Counted from the stretch's first letter, positions 42,072 through 52,054 are shown. The stretch: DNA of 64,000 bases from Pseudomonas knackmussii B13 (GCF_000689415.1 NZ_HG322950.1:992001-1056000), one strand, 5' to 3'. Made by a program: numbers and translations. The notes: generated by a model from the sequence alone, not told the origin.

Positions 42072-43595
42072 TCAGTGGTGCTTGCGCGGTACCGGCTTGA
42101 GCAGCTCGGTGGGCGGCATCTCGCAATTGATCTTGCGGCCGAGCAGCTCTTCGATCGGCGGCAGGGCGAAGGCGTCGTCCTCGCCGGCGAAGCTGATCGA
42201 GGTGCCGGTGCTGCCGGCGCGGCCGGTACGGCCGATGCGGTGCACGTAGTCGTCCGGATCTTCCGGCAGGGTGAAGTTGATCACGTGGCTGATGCCGTCG
42301 ACGTGGATGCCGCGGCCGGCGACGTCGGTGGCGACCAGGACGCGGATCTTGCCCTCGCGGAAGCCTTCCAGGACCTTGATGCGCTTGTGCTGCGGCACGT
42401 CGCCGGACATCTGGGCGGCGCTGATGCCGTCCTTGGTCAGCCGTTCCTCGATGCGACGGACTTCGTCCTTGCGGTTGGCGAAGACCATCACGCGGGTCCA
42501 GTCGTTCTGCGCGATCAGGTTGTACAGCAGCTTGTACTTGTCGCTGCCGGCGACGGCGTAGACGTGCTGCTCGACGGTGTCGCTGGCGACGTTCTCCGGT
42601 TCGATCTCGACGATCGCCGGGTCGACGGTCCACTGCTTGGCCAGATTCATCACGTCATCGGTGAAGGTGGCCGAGAACAGCAGGGTCTGGCGCTCGCCCT
42701 TGAACGGGGTCTGGCGGATGATCTGGCGGACCTGCGGGATGAAGCCCATGTCGAGCATGCGGTCGGCTTCGTCCAGCACCATCACCTCGACCATGTCCAG
42801 GTGCACCTCGCCGCGCTGGTTGAAGTCCAGCAGGCGGCCGGGGGTGGCCACGAGGATGTCGCAGAAGCGCGATTCGAGGGTCTTGAGCTGTTTGTCGAAG
42901 TCCATGCCACCGACGAAGCTCATGACGTTCAGGCCGGTGTACTTGGCCAGGCCTACCGCGTCCTTGGCGATCTGCACCACCAGCTCGCGGGTCGGCGCGA
43001 TGATCAGCGCGCGCGGCTCGCCCATGTAGCGCTCTTTCGGCGGCGGGGTCTGCAGCAGCTGGGTGATGATCGAGATGAGGAACGCGGCGGTCTTGCCGGT
43101 GCCGGTCTGGGCGCGGCCGATGGCGTCCTGGCCCTTGAGGGTGAAGCCCAGCACCTGCGCCTGGATCGGCGTGCAGTAGGGGAAGCCCAGGTCGTGGATG
43201 GCGTGCATCAGACGCGGGTCGAGGTTGAAGTCGTGGAAGCGGGTCTTGCCTTCGGCCGGCTCGACTACGAAATCTTCCAGCTTCCAGTTATCCACCACCG
43301 GGGCCTTGGGCTTGCGCTCGCGGCGCGGCTTTTCGGTTTTCTCGACCTTTTCGGTCTTTTCGCGCGGCTTGTCGGCTTGCTCGGCCTTGTTCTGGCGTTC
43401 GCCACGCGGCTTGTCGGATTTCGGGGCTCGCGGCGCCTTCTCGGTACGTTCGCCTTCGGGGCGGGGAGCGCGGGGTTTGCGCGGACGCTGTTCGGCGTCC
43501 TGACTGGCAGCGGCGGGGGCTGCGGCGGGGGTTGGCGTGGCGGCGGGCTGCTCGCCCTCGCCCTTGCCGAAGATTTTCTTGAGTGCTTTGAGCAC
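42072..43595 (-). CDS. rhlB: ATP-dependent RNA helicase RhlB (DEAD-box)
   Basis: RhlB unwinds structured RNA, classically with the RNase E degradosome. All core motifs are present: GFPYCTPIQAQ (Q), AQTGTGKT (I), PTRELVVQ (Ia), TPGRL (Ib), DEAD (II), SAT (III), VATDVAGRGIHV (V) and HRIGRTGR (VI). I chose the GTG at 43595, giving VLKALKKIFGKGEG and 507 aa; an ATG at 43643 would add 16 unconserved residues. About 90 N-terminal residues are a Lys/Arg/Pro/Glu-rich, low-complexity tail, making it longer than E. coli RhlB (421 aa). Confidence 0.92.
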   Translation of the reverse strand: MLKALKKIFGKGEGEQPAATPTPAAAPAAASQDAEQRPRKPRAPRPEGERTEKAPRAPKSDKPRGERQNKAEQADKPREKTEKVEKTEKPRRERKPKAPVVDNWKLEDFVVEPAEGKTRFHDFNLDPRLMHAIHDLGFPYCTPIQAQVLGFTLKGQDAIGRAQTGTGKTAAFLISIITQLLQTPPPKERYMGEPRALIIAPTRELVVQIAKDAVGLAKYTGLNVMSFVGGMDFDKQLKTLESRFCDILVATPGRLLDFNQRGEVHLDMVEVMVLDEADRMLDMGFIPQVRQIIRQTPFKGERQTLLFSATFTDDVMNLAKQWTVDPAIVEIEPENVASDTVEQHVYAVAGSDKYKLLYNLIAQNDWTRVMVFANRKDEVRRIEERLTKDGISAAQMSGDVPQHKRIKVLEGFREGKIRVLVATDVAGRGIHVDGISHVINFTLPEDPDDYVHRIGRTGRAGSTGTSISFAGEDDAFALPPIEELLGRKINCEMPPTELLKPVPRKHH

Positions 43596-43688
43596 GGTGA
43601 TCTCGTGGTGGTTAAGGAATGAACGGCCGCCAGTGTAAAGCAAGTTGCCAGCCGGACGAAATCTGCGTAGGCCCGGCGCGTGCCGGGA

Positions 43689-44660
43689 TCAGCCGCAGAG
43701 GCGGTTGCGGCCGCGCTGTTTGGCCTGGTAGAGGGCGCCATCGGCGCGCAGCAGGAGGTTCGGCAGGCTTTCCTGGTTGCGCATCTGCGCAAGGCCCAGG
43801 GAGACAGTGACGCCAGGCTGCACGCCGAGCGGGGAATAGAAGGAGCCGATCTGTTCCAGGCTCAGCCGCAGGCGCTCGCCGATACGCCGCGCTTCGTCGC
43901 TGGCGACTTCCGGGAGGAGGATGACGAATTCCTCGCCGCCGAAGCGCGCCATGCTGTCCTTGGGCCGCAACTGGCCACGCAGGGTGTGCGCGACCAGGCA
44001 CAGCGCATAGTCGCCGGCCAGGTGGCCGTGGCGGTCGTTGTAGTCCTTGAAGTGGTCGACATCGAGCATCAGCAGCGACAGCGGTTGCTCGTTGAACGCG
44101 CAGCGGGTGCTCTCGCGGTCGAAGACGTGCTCCAGCCAGCGTCGGTTGAACAGCCCGGTGAGGGTGTCGATGTTGGCGTTCTGCTCGGTGTTGAGGATGA
44201 TCCGGTTGCCTTCGCGAACCCGCTCGCAAAGCATCGCCAGCAGGTTCTGCATGAGCTCCGGGGATCGCTGGAACAGGCTCAGCAGGGCTTCGCGGTGCAG
44301 GCGCAGGACGGTGGTCGGCTCGGTCGCCACCACATAGGCCGAAGGATGATCGTGGTCGATGAAACTGATCTCGCCGGCGCACTCGCCGACCTCGAGGGTC
44401 GATACCGGGGAATTGTCGAGGGAGCCGAGGTACACCTTCAGCTGCCCGCTCATGACCATATAGAGGTAGTTGTTGCGGTTGAAGGGCGACAGCAGCACTT
44501 CGCCCTGCTCGAGTTCGCAGGCGCGAAAGTCCTTCAGCAGGCACTGCAGGCTGGCGCCGGCGACGTTCTGGAACAGACGAAGCTGACGCAGCTGCTGGAT
44601 GTCTTGCTGCCAGGCCACCGCTTTCATGGCTGGCGCGGGAAGATGAGCGTTCCGGGACAA
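43689..44660 (-). CDS. Diguanylate cyclase with N-terminal cyclic-nucleotide-binding-like domain
   Basis: The product is 323 aa. An N-terminal cNMP-binding-type beta-roll (about 30-140, with LYMVMSGQLKVYLG and GECAGEISFIDHDHPSAYVV) is followed by a GGDEF domain (about 165-322). The active site reads GGEEF and the I-site RxxD is present as RPKD five residues upstream, so c-di-GMP synthesis with product inhibition is expected. There are no membrane segments. An internal ATG at residue 12 is an alternative start. Its c-di-GMP could feed Alg44 in this same window, but that is inference. Confidence 0.9.
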   Translation of the reverse strand: MSRNAHLPAPAMKAVAWQQDIQQLRQLRLFQNVAGASLQCLLKDFRACELEQGEVLLSPFNRNNYLYMVMSGQLKVYLGSLDNSPVSTLEVGECAGEISFIDHDHPSAYVVATEPTTVLRLHREALLSLFQRSPELMQNLLAMLCERVREGNRIILNTEQNANIDTLTGLFNRRWLEHVFDRESTRCAFNEQPLSLLMLDVDHFKDYNDRHGHLAGDYALCLVAHTLRGQLRPKDSMARFGGEEFVILLPEVASDEARRIGERLRLSLEQIGSFYSPLGVQPGVTVSLGLAQMRNQESLPNLLLRADGALYQAKQRGRNRLCG

Positions 44661-44779
44661 TGCACGACGACGACTCTCCGTAGTCCGTGGGCATATCGGG
44701 AACTTCAGTATTAATGAGTTTTGCGTACTGGCAATTCACTGGCCGGGAAGCCCGACCAGCGGTCAGGCTCCCCGGATGA

Positions 44780-46666
44780 CTAGGCGTCGAGCAGTTCCAG
44801 GTGAATTGCATAGGCGCTCAGGCGTTGGCTGATAAGCAGGCGTGACGCGGCGTCCAGCCCGGCGACGAACAGCCGCGCCTTCTGTCCGTGACGTTCGTCG
44901 GCGACCACCTCGATGCGTGGTGCGGGCGAGAGGTCGCGGGTTTCGTCCTCGAACACGCGGCGAATCGCGTCGAAGCGCAGCGCCGGCTTGAAGGTCTTGC
45001 CCACCGCCGTCACCGGCAGGGCGTCCAGCAGCCAGATGTCCTTGGGCACCGCAGCGCGCTCGGGCACATGCTGGGCGGCGTGCTCCAGCAGTTCCTCGAT
45101 GCTCGCCTGCATGCCCGGCTTGAGCTGGATATACGCGACCGGCAGCTCGCCGGCCTTGGCGTCTGGCTTGCCCACGGCAGCGGCCATGGCCACCGCCGGG
45201 TGGCGATGCAGGGCCTCTTCGATCATCTGCGGGTCGATGTTGTGGCCGCCGCGGATGATCAGGTCCTTGCTGCGCCCGGTGAGCCAGATGTAGCCGTCGG
45301 CGTCGATGCGCCCGAGGTCGCCGGTGTTGAACCAGTCGCCGTCGACCCAGATGTCCTTGTTCTTGCTGGCCTGCAGGTAGCCCTTGAACACGGTTGGGCC
45401 GCGCAGGCAGATGGTGCCGATCTCGTCCGCGGCGGCGTCGCGCAGGTAGCGGCCGTCGCTGTCGAGCACCACGGACTTCACCTGGCAGTAGGGCAGGCGC
45501 AGGCCGATGGAGCCTGGCCGGCGTTCGCCGCCACGCGGATTGCAGCTGGTGCCGCAGGTGCCTTCGGTCATGCCGTAGCCTTCGATGACCTTCAGCCCCG
45601 TCTTGGTTTCGAACTGGCGGATCAGCTCGACCGGCATGGGTGCCGCGCCGCACAGGGCGAAGCGCAGGCTGGAGAGGTCGTGCGCGTCGCTGGGCACCTG
45701 CAGCAGGGCGGCATAGATGGTCGGCACGCCGCTGAAGCTGCTGACCTTGTAGCGCTCCACCAGTTTCCAGAAGTCCTGGATCAGCGTCGGGTTGCGATAG
45801 CCCTGGGGGCCGGCGAGCAGCACCTGCGCGCCGCGGTGGAAGGGCGCGAGGCCGGTGACCATCACGCCGTTGACGTGGAACAGCGGCAGCCCGCAGAGCA
45901 GCACGTCGTCCGGGGTGTAGTCGGCGTTCAGGCCCATGATCTCGGCCATGGCCACTTCGTTGGCGTGACTGTGCGGCGCCAGCTTGGGTGTGCCGGTGGT
46001 GCCGCCAGTGTGGAAATAGGACGCGACATCCTCGCCGTGGATGACCCGGCCGCTTTCCAGGCGGTCGTCCGGGCAGGCGGCGAGCAGTTCGTCGAAGTCG
46101 AGTACGCCTTCGGGCAGCGGCCCACGCTGCGCCTTGAGCGCCGCGCGCTGCGGCTCGGGCAGGAAGTTGGCCAGGTCCACGGTGACGATGGCGCTGAGTT
46201 CGGGCAGCTCGTGGCGCAGGGCGGCGACCTTGTCCCAGAGATCGGTGCCGGGGAAGGGCGCCAGGGTCACCAGCACCCGCGAGTCGGACGCACGCACCAG
46301 TTCGGCGATGTGTTCCGGATCGAGCAACGGGTTGATCGCGTTGACGATGCCGGCTGCCTCGCCGCCCCAGATAACGTAGTGGGTCTGCGGCAGGTTGGGC
46401 AGCAGGAAGGACACCGCCGTCCCCGGGCGCACGCCCAGGCGGTGGAAGGCGTTGGCAGCCTGGGTGACGCGGGCGAACAGCTCGGCGTAGCTGACCCGCT
46501 GCGGCTCCTCGGCGGCGCTGCCCTGCAGCAGGAAGTGCAGGGCGGTGCGCTCGCCATGGCGTTGCGCGGAACGCAGCAGCAGCTCGTAGGTGCTGGCGGG
46601 CAGGCCGCGGTCTTCCAGGGGAATGCTTTCCAGGGCTTCGATGTCACGCAGGTTGGCAACGCTCAT
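44780..46666 (-). CDS. AMP-dependent acyl-CoA synthetase
   Basis: This enzyme activates a carboxylic acid to its CoA ester through an acyl-AMP. The 628-aa product has the ANL-family P-loop YFHTGGTTGTPKLAPHSH near residue 220, the A5 motif EGYGMTEGTCG, TGDLGRIDADGYIWLTGRSK, and the C-terminal lysine in LPVTAVGKTFKPAL. The substrate cannot be read from sequence; a medium- or long-chain fatty acid is plausible. It is followed upstream on the same strand by a carboxylesterase, 27 nt away, which suggests an ester-to-CoA route. Confidence 0.9.
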   Translation of the reverse strand: MSVANLRDIEALESIPLEDRGLPASTYELLLRSAQRHGERTALHFLLQGSAAEEPQRVSYAELFARVTQAANAFHRLGVRPGTAVSFLLPNLPQTHYVIWGGEAAGIVNAINPLLDPEHIAELVRASDSRVLVTLAPFPGTDLWDKVAALRHELPELSAIVTVDLANFLPEPQRAALKAQRGPLPEGVLDFDELLAACPDDRLESGRVIHGEDVASYFHTGGTTGTPKLAPHSHANEVAMAEIMGLNADYTPDDVLLCGLPLFHVNGVMVTGLAPFHRGAQVLLAGPQGYRNPTLIQDFWKLVERYKVSSFSGVPTIYAALLQVPSDAHDLSSLRFALCGAAPMPVELIRQFETKTGLKVIEGYGMTEGTCGTSCNPRGGERRPGSIGLRLPYCQVKSVVLDSDGRYLRDAAADEIGTICLRGPTVFKGYLQASKNKDIWVDGDWFNTGDLGRIDADGYIWLTGRSKDLIIRGGHNIDPQMIEEALHRHPAVAMAAAVGKPDAKAGELPVAYIQLKPGMQASIEELLEHAAQHVPERAAVPKDIWLLDALPVTAVGKTFKPALRFDAIRRVFEDETRDLSPAPRIEVVADERHGQKARLFVAGLDAASRLLISQRLSAYAIHLELLDA

Positions 46667-46693
46667 GGCTTTCCTTCTTATCGAATGGGAGGG

Positions 46694-47347
46694 TCACAGG
46701 CGCTCGCGCAGCCAGGCGCCGATGTCGCCGATCTCCTCGTTGCTGACTTCGTGGGCCATCGGGTAGTCGTGCCATTGCACGGCGACGCCCCGGGCGTGGA
46801 GGAAATCGTGCGCGGCGCGGCCCATGTCGGGCGCCACAACGTCGTCGTAGGTACCATGCAAGCACAGCGCCGGCAGGTGTTTTTTCGCTTCCGGCAGCTG
46901 TATCTCGCTGCTGAATGTCGGGCCATAGGTGGACAGCGCCATGACGCCGCCCAGCTCGCCCTGCCAGCGCAGGTAGCCGGTGTGCAGCACCACTGCGCCG
47001 CCCTGGGAGAAGCCGGCGAGAATGATCCGCTGCGCCGCGATGCCTTGCGCGATCTGCTCTTCGACGAGGGCGATGACGCTGTCGGCCGAGGCTTCCAGCT
47101 GTGCTTCGTCGATGGCGCGGGCCGGCGCCATGGCCTTGATGTCGTACCAGCTCGGCACCGGCATGCCGTTGAACACCGTCACCGGGCGGGTCGGCGCCTG
47201 CGGCAGGATGAAACGGGTGCTCGGCAGGATCCGCTGCAGCATGCGCGCGACCGGTTCGAAGTCGTAACGGTCGGCGCCCAGGCCGTGCAACCAAATGACG
47301 CACGCATCGGCCGCTTGGGTGGGTTCCAGTAGCAAGGGTTGGCTCAT
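46694..47347 (-). CDS. Carboxylesterase / acyl-protein-thioesterase-like alpha/beta hydrolase
   Basis: The 217-aa product is an alpha/beta hydrolase of the phospholipase/carboxylesterase family (like P. fluorescens EstB). It has VIWLHGLGADRYDFEP near the N-terminus, the nucleophile elbow GFSQGG near residue 115, the Asp in GTYDDVV and the His in AHEVSNEEI. It has no signal peptide. It is co-oriented with and close to the acyl-CoA synthetase gene. The ATG at 47347 gives the family length. Confidence 0.92.
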   Translation of the reverse strand: MSQPLLLEPTQAADACVIWLHGLGADRYDFEPVARMLQRILPSTRFILPQAPTRPVTVFNGMPVPSWYDIKAMAPARAIDEAQLEASADSVIALVEEQIAQGIAAQRIILAGFSQGGAVVLHTGYLRWQGELGGVMALSTYGPTFSSEIQLPEAKKHLPALCLHGTYDDVVAPDMGRAAHDFLHARGVAVQWHDYPMAHEVSNEEIGDIGAWLRERL

Positions 47348-47818
47348 GGGGGCTCCAGGATAGGGCGACTGCTCCAATGGGGAGCGTCCGCCGAGAAAAA
47401 CGAAAGTTGAATCTGCGAAAAGGATGTCGCATTGCCATAACTTTGCGGCTTGACCTTTCGCAATTCGGCCGCGGCGACCCGTTCTGGTATGGGCCTTGCT
47501 ATGCCAGGCACCAGGCCTGGCCGTGCCGCGCCGGCGTAACACTGTATCCGACCCCCATCCGGAAGCCAGTGTCGTCGGCGCGGCACGACGGCCCATTGAA
47601 CAGGCCGCTGTCGCAAGGGCGGCCCCCGAACGTGTCCGTTCCGCGTCATCCGCGGACGACGGCAGTCCGAGCGGTGCTTGCGGGACGTATCCGCAGAGCC
47701 GGCTAGACTGACCTGAGGTTTCCACTTCGTACGCAGGATTCGGAATGATCCTGCAGCCGCCTCACAAGGGCGGGTGGGCCGGGACTCCAACACGAATAAA
47801 AGCAACTGGAGGTGATCG
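47348..47818. promoter_or_regulatory. Divergent control region between carboxylesterase and aapJ
   Basis: This 471-bp region carries the aapJ control elements, including a sigma-54-like promoter sequence (47485-47500) that would give a leader of over 300 nt. GC-rich inverted sequences (for example CGTCATCCGCGGACGACGG near 47645) lie between it and the gene. No small gene is convincing. Confidence 0.65.
47485..47500 (+). promoter_or_regulatory. Candidate sigma-54 (RpoN) promoter upstream of aapJ
   Basis: TGGTATGGGCCTTGCT fits the -24/-12 pattern (TGGYACG-N4-TTGCW), with the invariant GG and GC exactly 10 nt apart. It lies about 320 bp upstream of aapJ on the same strand. Nitrogen control through an RpoN-dependent activator would suit an amino-acid transporter. 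No activator site was identified. Confidence 0.5.
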
Positions 47819-48847
47819 ATGAAGATGGTGAAATCCACTCTGGCGGTACTGACCGCCCTGAGCGTGCTGGGTATCAGCAGCTTCGCCCAGGCCGGGGCTA
47901 CCCTGGACGCGGTGAAGAAGAAAGGCTACGTGCAGTGCGGTATCAGCGACGGCCTGCCGGGCTTCTCCTACGCCGACGCCAAGGGCCAGTACCTGGGCAT
48001 CGACGTCGACGTCTGCCGTGGTGTCGCCGCGGCGGTGTTCGGTGATGCCAGCAAGGTCAAGTTCTCCCCGCTGACCGCCAAGGAGCGCTTCACCGCCCTG
48101 CAATCCGGCGAGATCGACGTGCTGTCCCGTAACACCACCTGGACCAGCTCGCGCGACAGCGCCATGGGCCTCGACTTCACTGGCGTGACCTACTACGACG
48201 GCCAGGGCTTCCTGGTGAACAAGAAGCTCGGCGTGAGCAGCGCCAAGCAGCTCGACGGCGCCACCGTGTGCATCCAGGCCGGCACCACCACCGAGCTGAA
48301 CCTGTCCGACTACTTCCGCTCGAACAACCTCAAGTACACCCCGATCACCTACGACACCTCCGACGAGAGCGCCAAGTCGCTGGAGTCCGGTCGTTGCGAC
48401 GTGCTGACTTCCGACCAGTCCCAGCTCTACGCACAACGCATCAAGCTGGCCAAGCCGGATGACTATGTCGTGCTGCCGGAAGTGATCTCCAAGGAGCCCC
48501 TCGGCCCGGCCGTGCGCCAGGGTGACGAGGAGTGGTTCGACATCGTTCGCTGGACGCTGTTCGCCATGCTCAACGCCGAGGAAATGGGCATCGACTCGAA
48601 GAACGTCGAGGACATGGCCAAGACCTCGAAGAACCCCGACGTCAATCGCCTGCTGGGCGCCGAAGGGGACTACGGCAAGGACCTGAAGCTGCCGAAGGAC
48701 TGGGCGGTGCAAGTCGTCAAGCAGGTCGGCAACTACGGCGAGATCTTCGAACGCAACGTTGGCCAGGGCAGCGATCTTAAGATCAAGCGCGGCCTCAACG
48801 CCCTGTGGAACAAGGGTGGTCTGCAGTACGCACCGCCGGTGCGTTGA
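47819..48847 (+). CDS. aapJ: General L-amino-acid-binding protein AapJ
   Basis: AapJ is the periplasmic component of the broad-specificity L-amino-acid ABC transporter. The 342-aa product has a signal peptide (residues 1-25, ending FAQAGA), then GYVQCGISDGLPGFSYADA, SRNTTWTSSRDSAMGLDF and a conserved Cys pair region (TVCIQAG and GRCDVLTSD). GGAGGTGATCG precedes the ATG. A strong hairpin after the stop probably reduces read-through into the permease genes, giving excess binding protein. Confidence 0.94.
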   Translation: MKMVKSTLAVLTALSVLGISSFAQAGATLDAVKKKGYVQCGISDGLPGFSYADAKGQYLGIDVDVCRGVAAAVFGDASKVKFSPLTAKERFTALQSGEIDVLSRNTTWTSSRDSAMGLDFTGVTYYDGQGFLVNKKLGVSSAKQLDGATVCIQAGTTTELNLSDYFRSNNLKYTPITYDTSDESAKSLESGRCDVLTSDQSQLYAQRIKLAKPDDYVVLPEVISKEPLGPAVRQGDEEWFDIVRWTLFAMLNAEEMGIDSKNVEDMAKTSKNPDVNRLLGAEGDYGKDLKLPKDWAVQVVKQVGNYGEIFERNVGQGSDLKIKRGLNALWNKGGLQYAPPVR

Positions 48848-48856
48848 TCCCCCCAA

Positions 48857-48883
48857 GCCGGCGCCCGGAGTCTGGGCGCCGGC
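48857..48883 (+). terminator. Attenuating hairpin between aapJ and aapQ
   Basis: GCCGGCGCCC and GGGCGCCGGC form a perfect 10-bp stem with a 7-nt loop, 9 nt after the aapJ stop. Only a short, imperfect T-run (CTGTTT) follows, so read-through is expected. Confidence 0.8.
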
Positions 48884-48965
48884 CCTGTTTCGAACGACGT
48901 GAAGTCCCCCGCGCGGGTACGGGCGTAGCCCCGTTTCCGCGTGGGCGTCTTCCGAGAGGGCATTC

Positions 48966-50150
48966 ATGGATAATTCCGCCAAAGCCCGGCGCCCACGGGG
49001 CTTTTCGCTCAGCGATCCCGCCTTTCGCGCCTGGGCCTTCCAGATCGTCGCCGTCGTCGCCGTCGTGGCGTTCGGCTGGTTCCTCTTCGACAACACCCAG
49101 ACCAACCTGGCCCACCGTGGCATCCAGTCCGGTTTCGGGTTTCTGAACAACAGCGCCGGCTTCGGCATCTCGCAGCACCTGATCGACTACAACGAGTCCG
49201 ATACCTACGGGCGGGTGTTCTTCGTCGGTCTGCTCAACACCCTGCTGGTGACCGTGATCGGCATCGTCTTCGCCACCCTGATCGGCTTTGTCCTCGGCGT
49301 CGCCAGGCTGTCGCCGAACTGGCTGATCCGCAAGATCGCCACGGTGTACATCGAGACCTTCCGCAACATCCCGCCGCTGCTGCAGATCTTCTTCTGGTAC
49401 TTCGCCGTGCTCGCGCAATTGCCCGGGCCGCGGCAGAGCATCAGCTTCGGCGACCTGCTGTTCTTCAACAACCGGGGCATGCAGATGCCGGCGCCGCTGC
49501 CGACCGAGTCGGCCCCGGCGTTCTTCATCGCGATCCTCCTTGCCCTGGTCGCCTGGGCCGTGCTCTGGCGTTGGGCCAAGGTGCGCCGGCACGCCACCGG
49601 CAAGACCTTCCCGGTGTTCCTCACCGGCCTCGCCACGCTGATCCTGCTGCCGCTGCTGACCACCCTGGTGGTCGGCGTACCGGTGCACTGGGACGTACCC
49701 GTGCTGCAGGGCTTCAACTTCCGAGGCGGCTGGGTGGTGATCCCGGAACTGGTGTCCATCGTCCTGGCGCTGTCGATCTACACCGCGGCCTTCATCGGCG
49801 AGACGGTGCGCGCCGGCATCCAGGCGGTCAGCCACGGCCAGACCGAAGCCGCCGGCTCCCTCGGCCTGCGCCCGGGCCAGACCCTGCGCCTGGTGATCAT
49901 CCCGCAGGCGCTGCGGGTGATAGTGCCGCCGCTGACCAGCCAGTACCTGAACCTGGCGAAGAACTCCTCGCTGGCCGCCGGCATCGGCTACCCGGACATG
50001 GTCTCGCTGTTCGCCGGCACGGTGCTCAACCAGACCGGCCAGGCCATCGAGACCATGGCCATCACCATGAGCGTGTACCTCGCCATCAGCCTGAGCATTT
50101 CGCTGCTGATGAACTGGTACAACAAACGCATCGCGCTGATCGAGCGATAG
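48966..50150 (+). CDS. aapQ: Amino-acid ABC transporter permease AapQ
   Basis: AapQ is one of two membrane permeases of the Aap importer. The 394-aa product has about eight hydrophobic segments, with the first near residues 22-39. The ATPase-contact EAA loop is present as HGQTEAAGSLGLRPGQTLR, and the inserted periplasmic segment (about 160-215) is typical of AapQ. GAGAGGGCATTC precedes the start. It is 9 nt from aapM. Confidence 0.94.
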   Translation: MDNSAKARRPRGFSLSDPAFRAWAFQIVAVVAVVAFGWFLFDNTQTNLAHRGIQSGFGFLNNSAGFGISQHLIDYNESDTYGRVFFVGLLNTLLVTVIGIVFATLIGFVLGVARLSPNWLIRKIATVYIETFRNIPPLLQIFFWYFAVLAQLPGPRQSISFGDLLFFNNRGMQMPAPLPTESAPAFFIAILLALVAWAVLWRWAKVRRHATGKTFPVFLTGLATLILLPLLTTLVVGVPVHWDVPVLQGFNFRGGWVVIPELVSIVLALSIYTAAFIGETVRAGIQAVSHGQTEAAGSLGLRPGQTLRLVIIPQALRVIVPPLTSQYLNLAKNSSLAAGIGYPDMVSLFAGTVLNQTGQAIETMAITMSVYLAISLSISLLMNWYNKRIALIER

Positions 50151-50159
50151 GAGGACATC

Positions 50160-51260
50160 GTGGCTACTCATACCTTCAAGCCCGATCTGCCGCCGCCGGC
50201 GATGAGCGTCGGGGTGATCGGCTGGCTGCGCGCCAACCTGTTCTCCAACTGGTTCAACACGGTGCTGACGCTGGTCGGCATCTACGTGATCTGGCTGGTA
50301 ATCCCACCGCTGCTGCAATGGGCGCTGTTCAAGGCCGACTGGGTAGGCACCTCGCGCGCCGACTGCTCCCGCGAGGGCGCCTGCTGGGTATTCATCAGCA
50401 CGCGTTTCGGCCAGTACATGTACGGCTTCTACCCCGAGGCGCTGCGCTGGCGGGTCGACCTCAACGTGCTGCTGGTGATCGCCGGCGCCGCACCGCTGTT
50501 CCTGCGCGGCTTCCACTACAAGTTGAAGTACGGCCTGGCCTACCTGCTGGCGCTGCCGCTGGTGTCCTTCTGGTTGCTGCACGGCGGCTTCCTCGGCCTG
50601 GAGACCGTGGCGACCAACCAGTGGGGCGGGCTGATGCTGACCGTGGTGATCGCCGCGGTGGGCATCGCCGGCGCCTTGCCGCTGGGCATCCTGCTGGCCC
50701 TCGGGCGGCGCTCCAAGCTGCCGGCGATCAAGGTCCTGTGCGTCACCACCATCGAGTTCTGGCGCGGCGTGCCGCTGATCACCGTGCTGTTCATGTCGTC
50801 GGTGATGCTGCCGCTGTTCCTTCCCGAAGGCATGAACCTCGACAAGCTGCTGCGGGCCATGGTGATGGTGGTGCTGTTCGAGGCCGCCTACATCGCCGAG
50901 GTCGTGCGCGGCGGCATGCAGGCCATCCCCAAGGGCCAGTACGAGGCGGCCGCGGCCATGGGCCTGGGCTACTGGCGGATGATGGGCCTGGTGATCCTGC
51001 CGCAGGCGCTGAAGCTGGTGATCCCAGGGATCGTCAACACCTTCATCGCGCTGTTCAAGGACACCAGCCTGGTGATCATCATCGGCCTGTTCGACTTCCT
51101 CAACAGCATCAAGCGCGCCACCGCCGACCCGGCCTGGCTGGGGATGTCCACCGAGGGCTACGTGTTCGCCGCCCTGGTCTACTGGGTTTTCTGTTTCAGC
51201 ATGTCCCGCTACTCGCTGCACCTGGAGCGCAGGCTGGACACTGGCCACAAGCGTCGTTAG
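50160..51260 (+). CDS. aapM: Amino-acid ABC transporter permease AapM
   Basis: AapM pairs with AapQ to form the membrane channel. The 366-aa product starts at a GTG (50160) preceded by AGGAGGACATC. It has several membrane segments and the EAA loop KGQYEAAAAMGLGYWRMM, shared with HisQM-type permeases. A periplasmic-looking insert with two cysteines (DCSREGACW, about residues 66-74) could form a disulfide. It ends 12 nt before aapP. Confidence 0.94.
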   Translation: MATHTFKPDLPPPAMSVGVIGWLRANLFSNWFNTVLTLVGIYVIWLVIPPLLQWALFKADWVGTSRADCSREGACWVFISTRFGQYMYGFYPEALRWRVDLNVLLVIAGAAPLFLRGFHYKLKYGLAYLLALPLVSFWLLHGGFLGLETVATNQWGGLMLTVVIAAVGIAGALPLGILLALGRRSKLPAIKVLCVTTIEFWRGVPLITVLFMSSVMLPLFLPEGMNLDKLLRAMVMVVLFEAAYIAEVVRGGMQAIPKGQYEAAAAMGLGYWRMMGLVILPQALKLVIPGIVNTFIALFKDTSLVIIIGLFDFLNSIKRATADPAWLGMSTEGYVFAALVYWVFCFSMSRYSLHLERRLDTGHKRR

Positions 51261-51272
51261 GAGTTCGTCATC

Positions 51273-52046
<774 letters not shown>

Positions 52047-52054
52047 GCCTCGCG

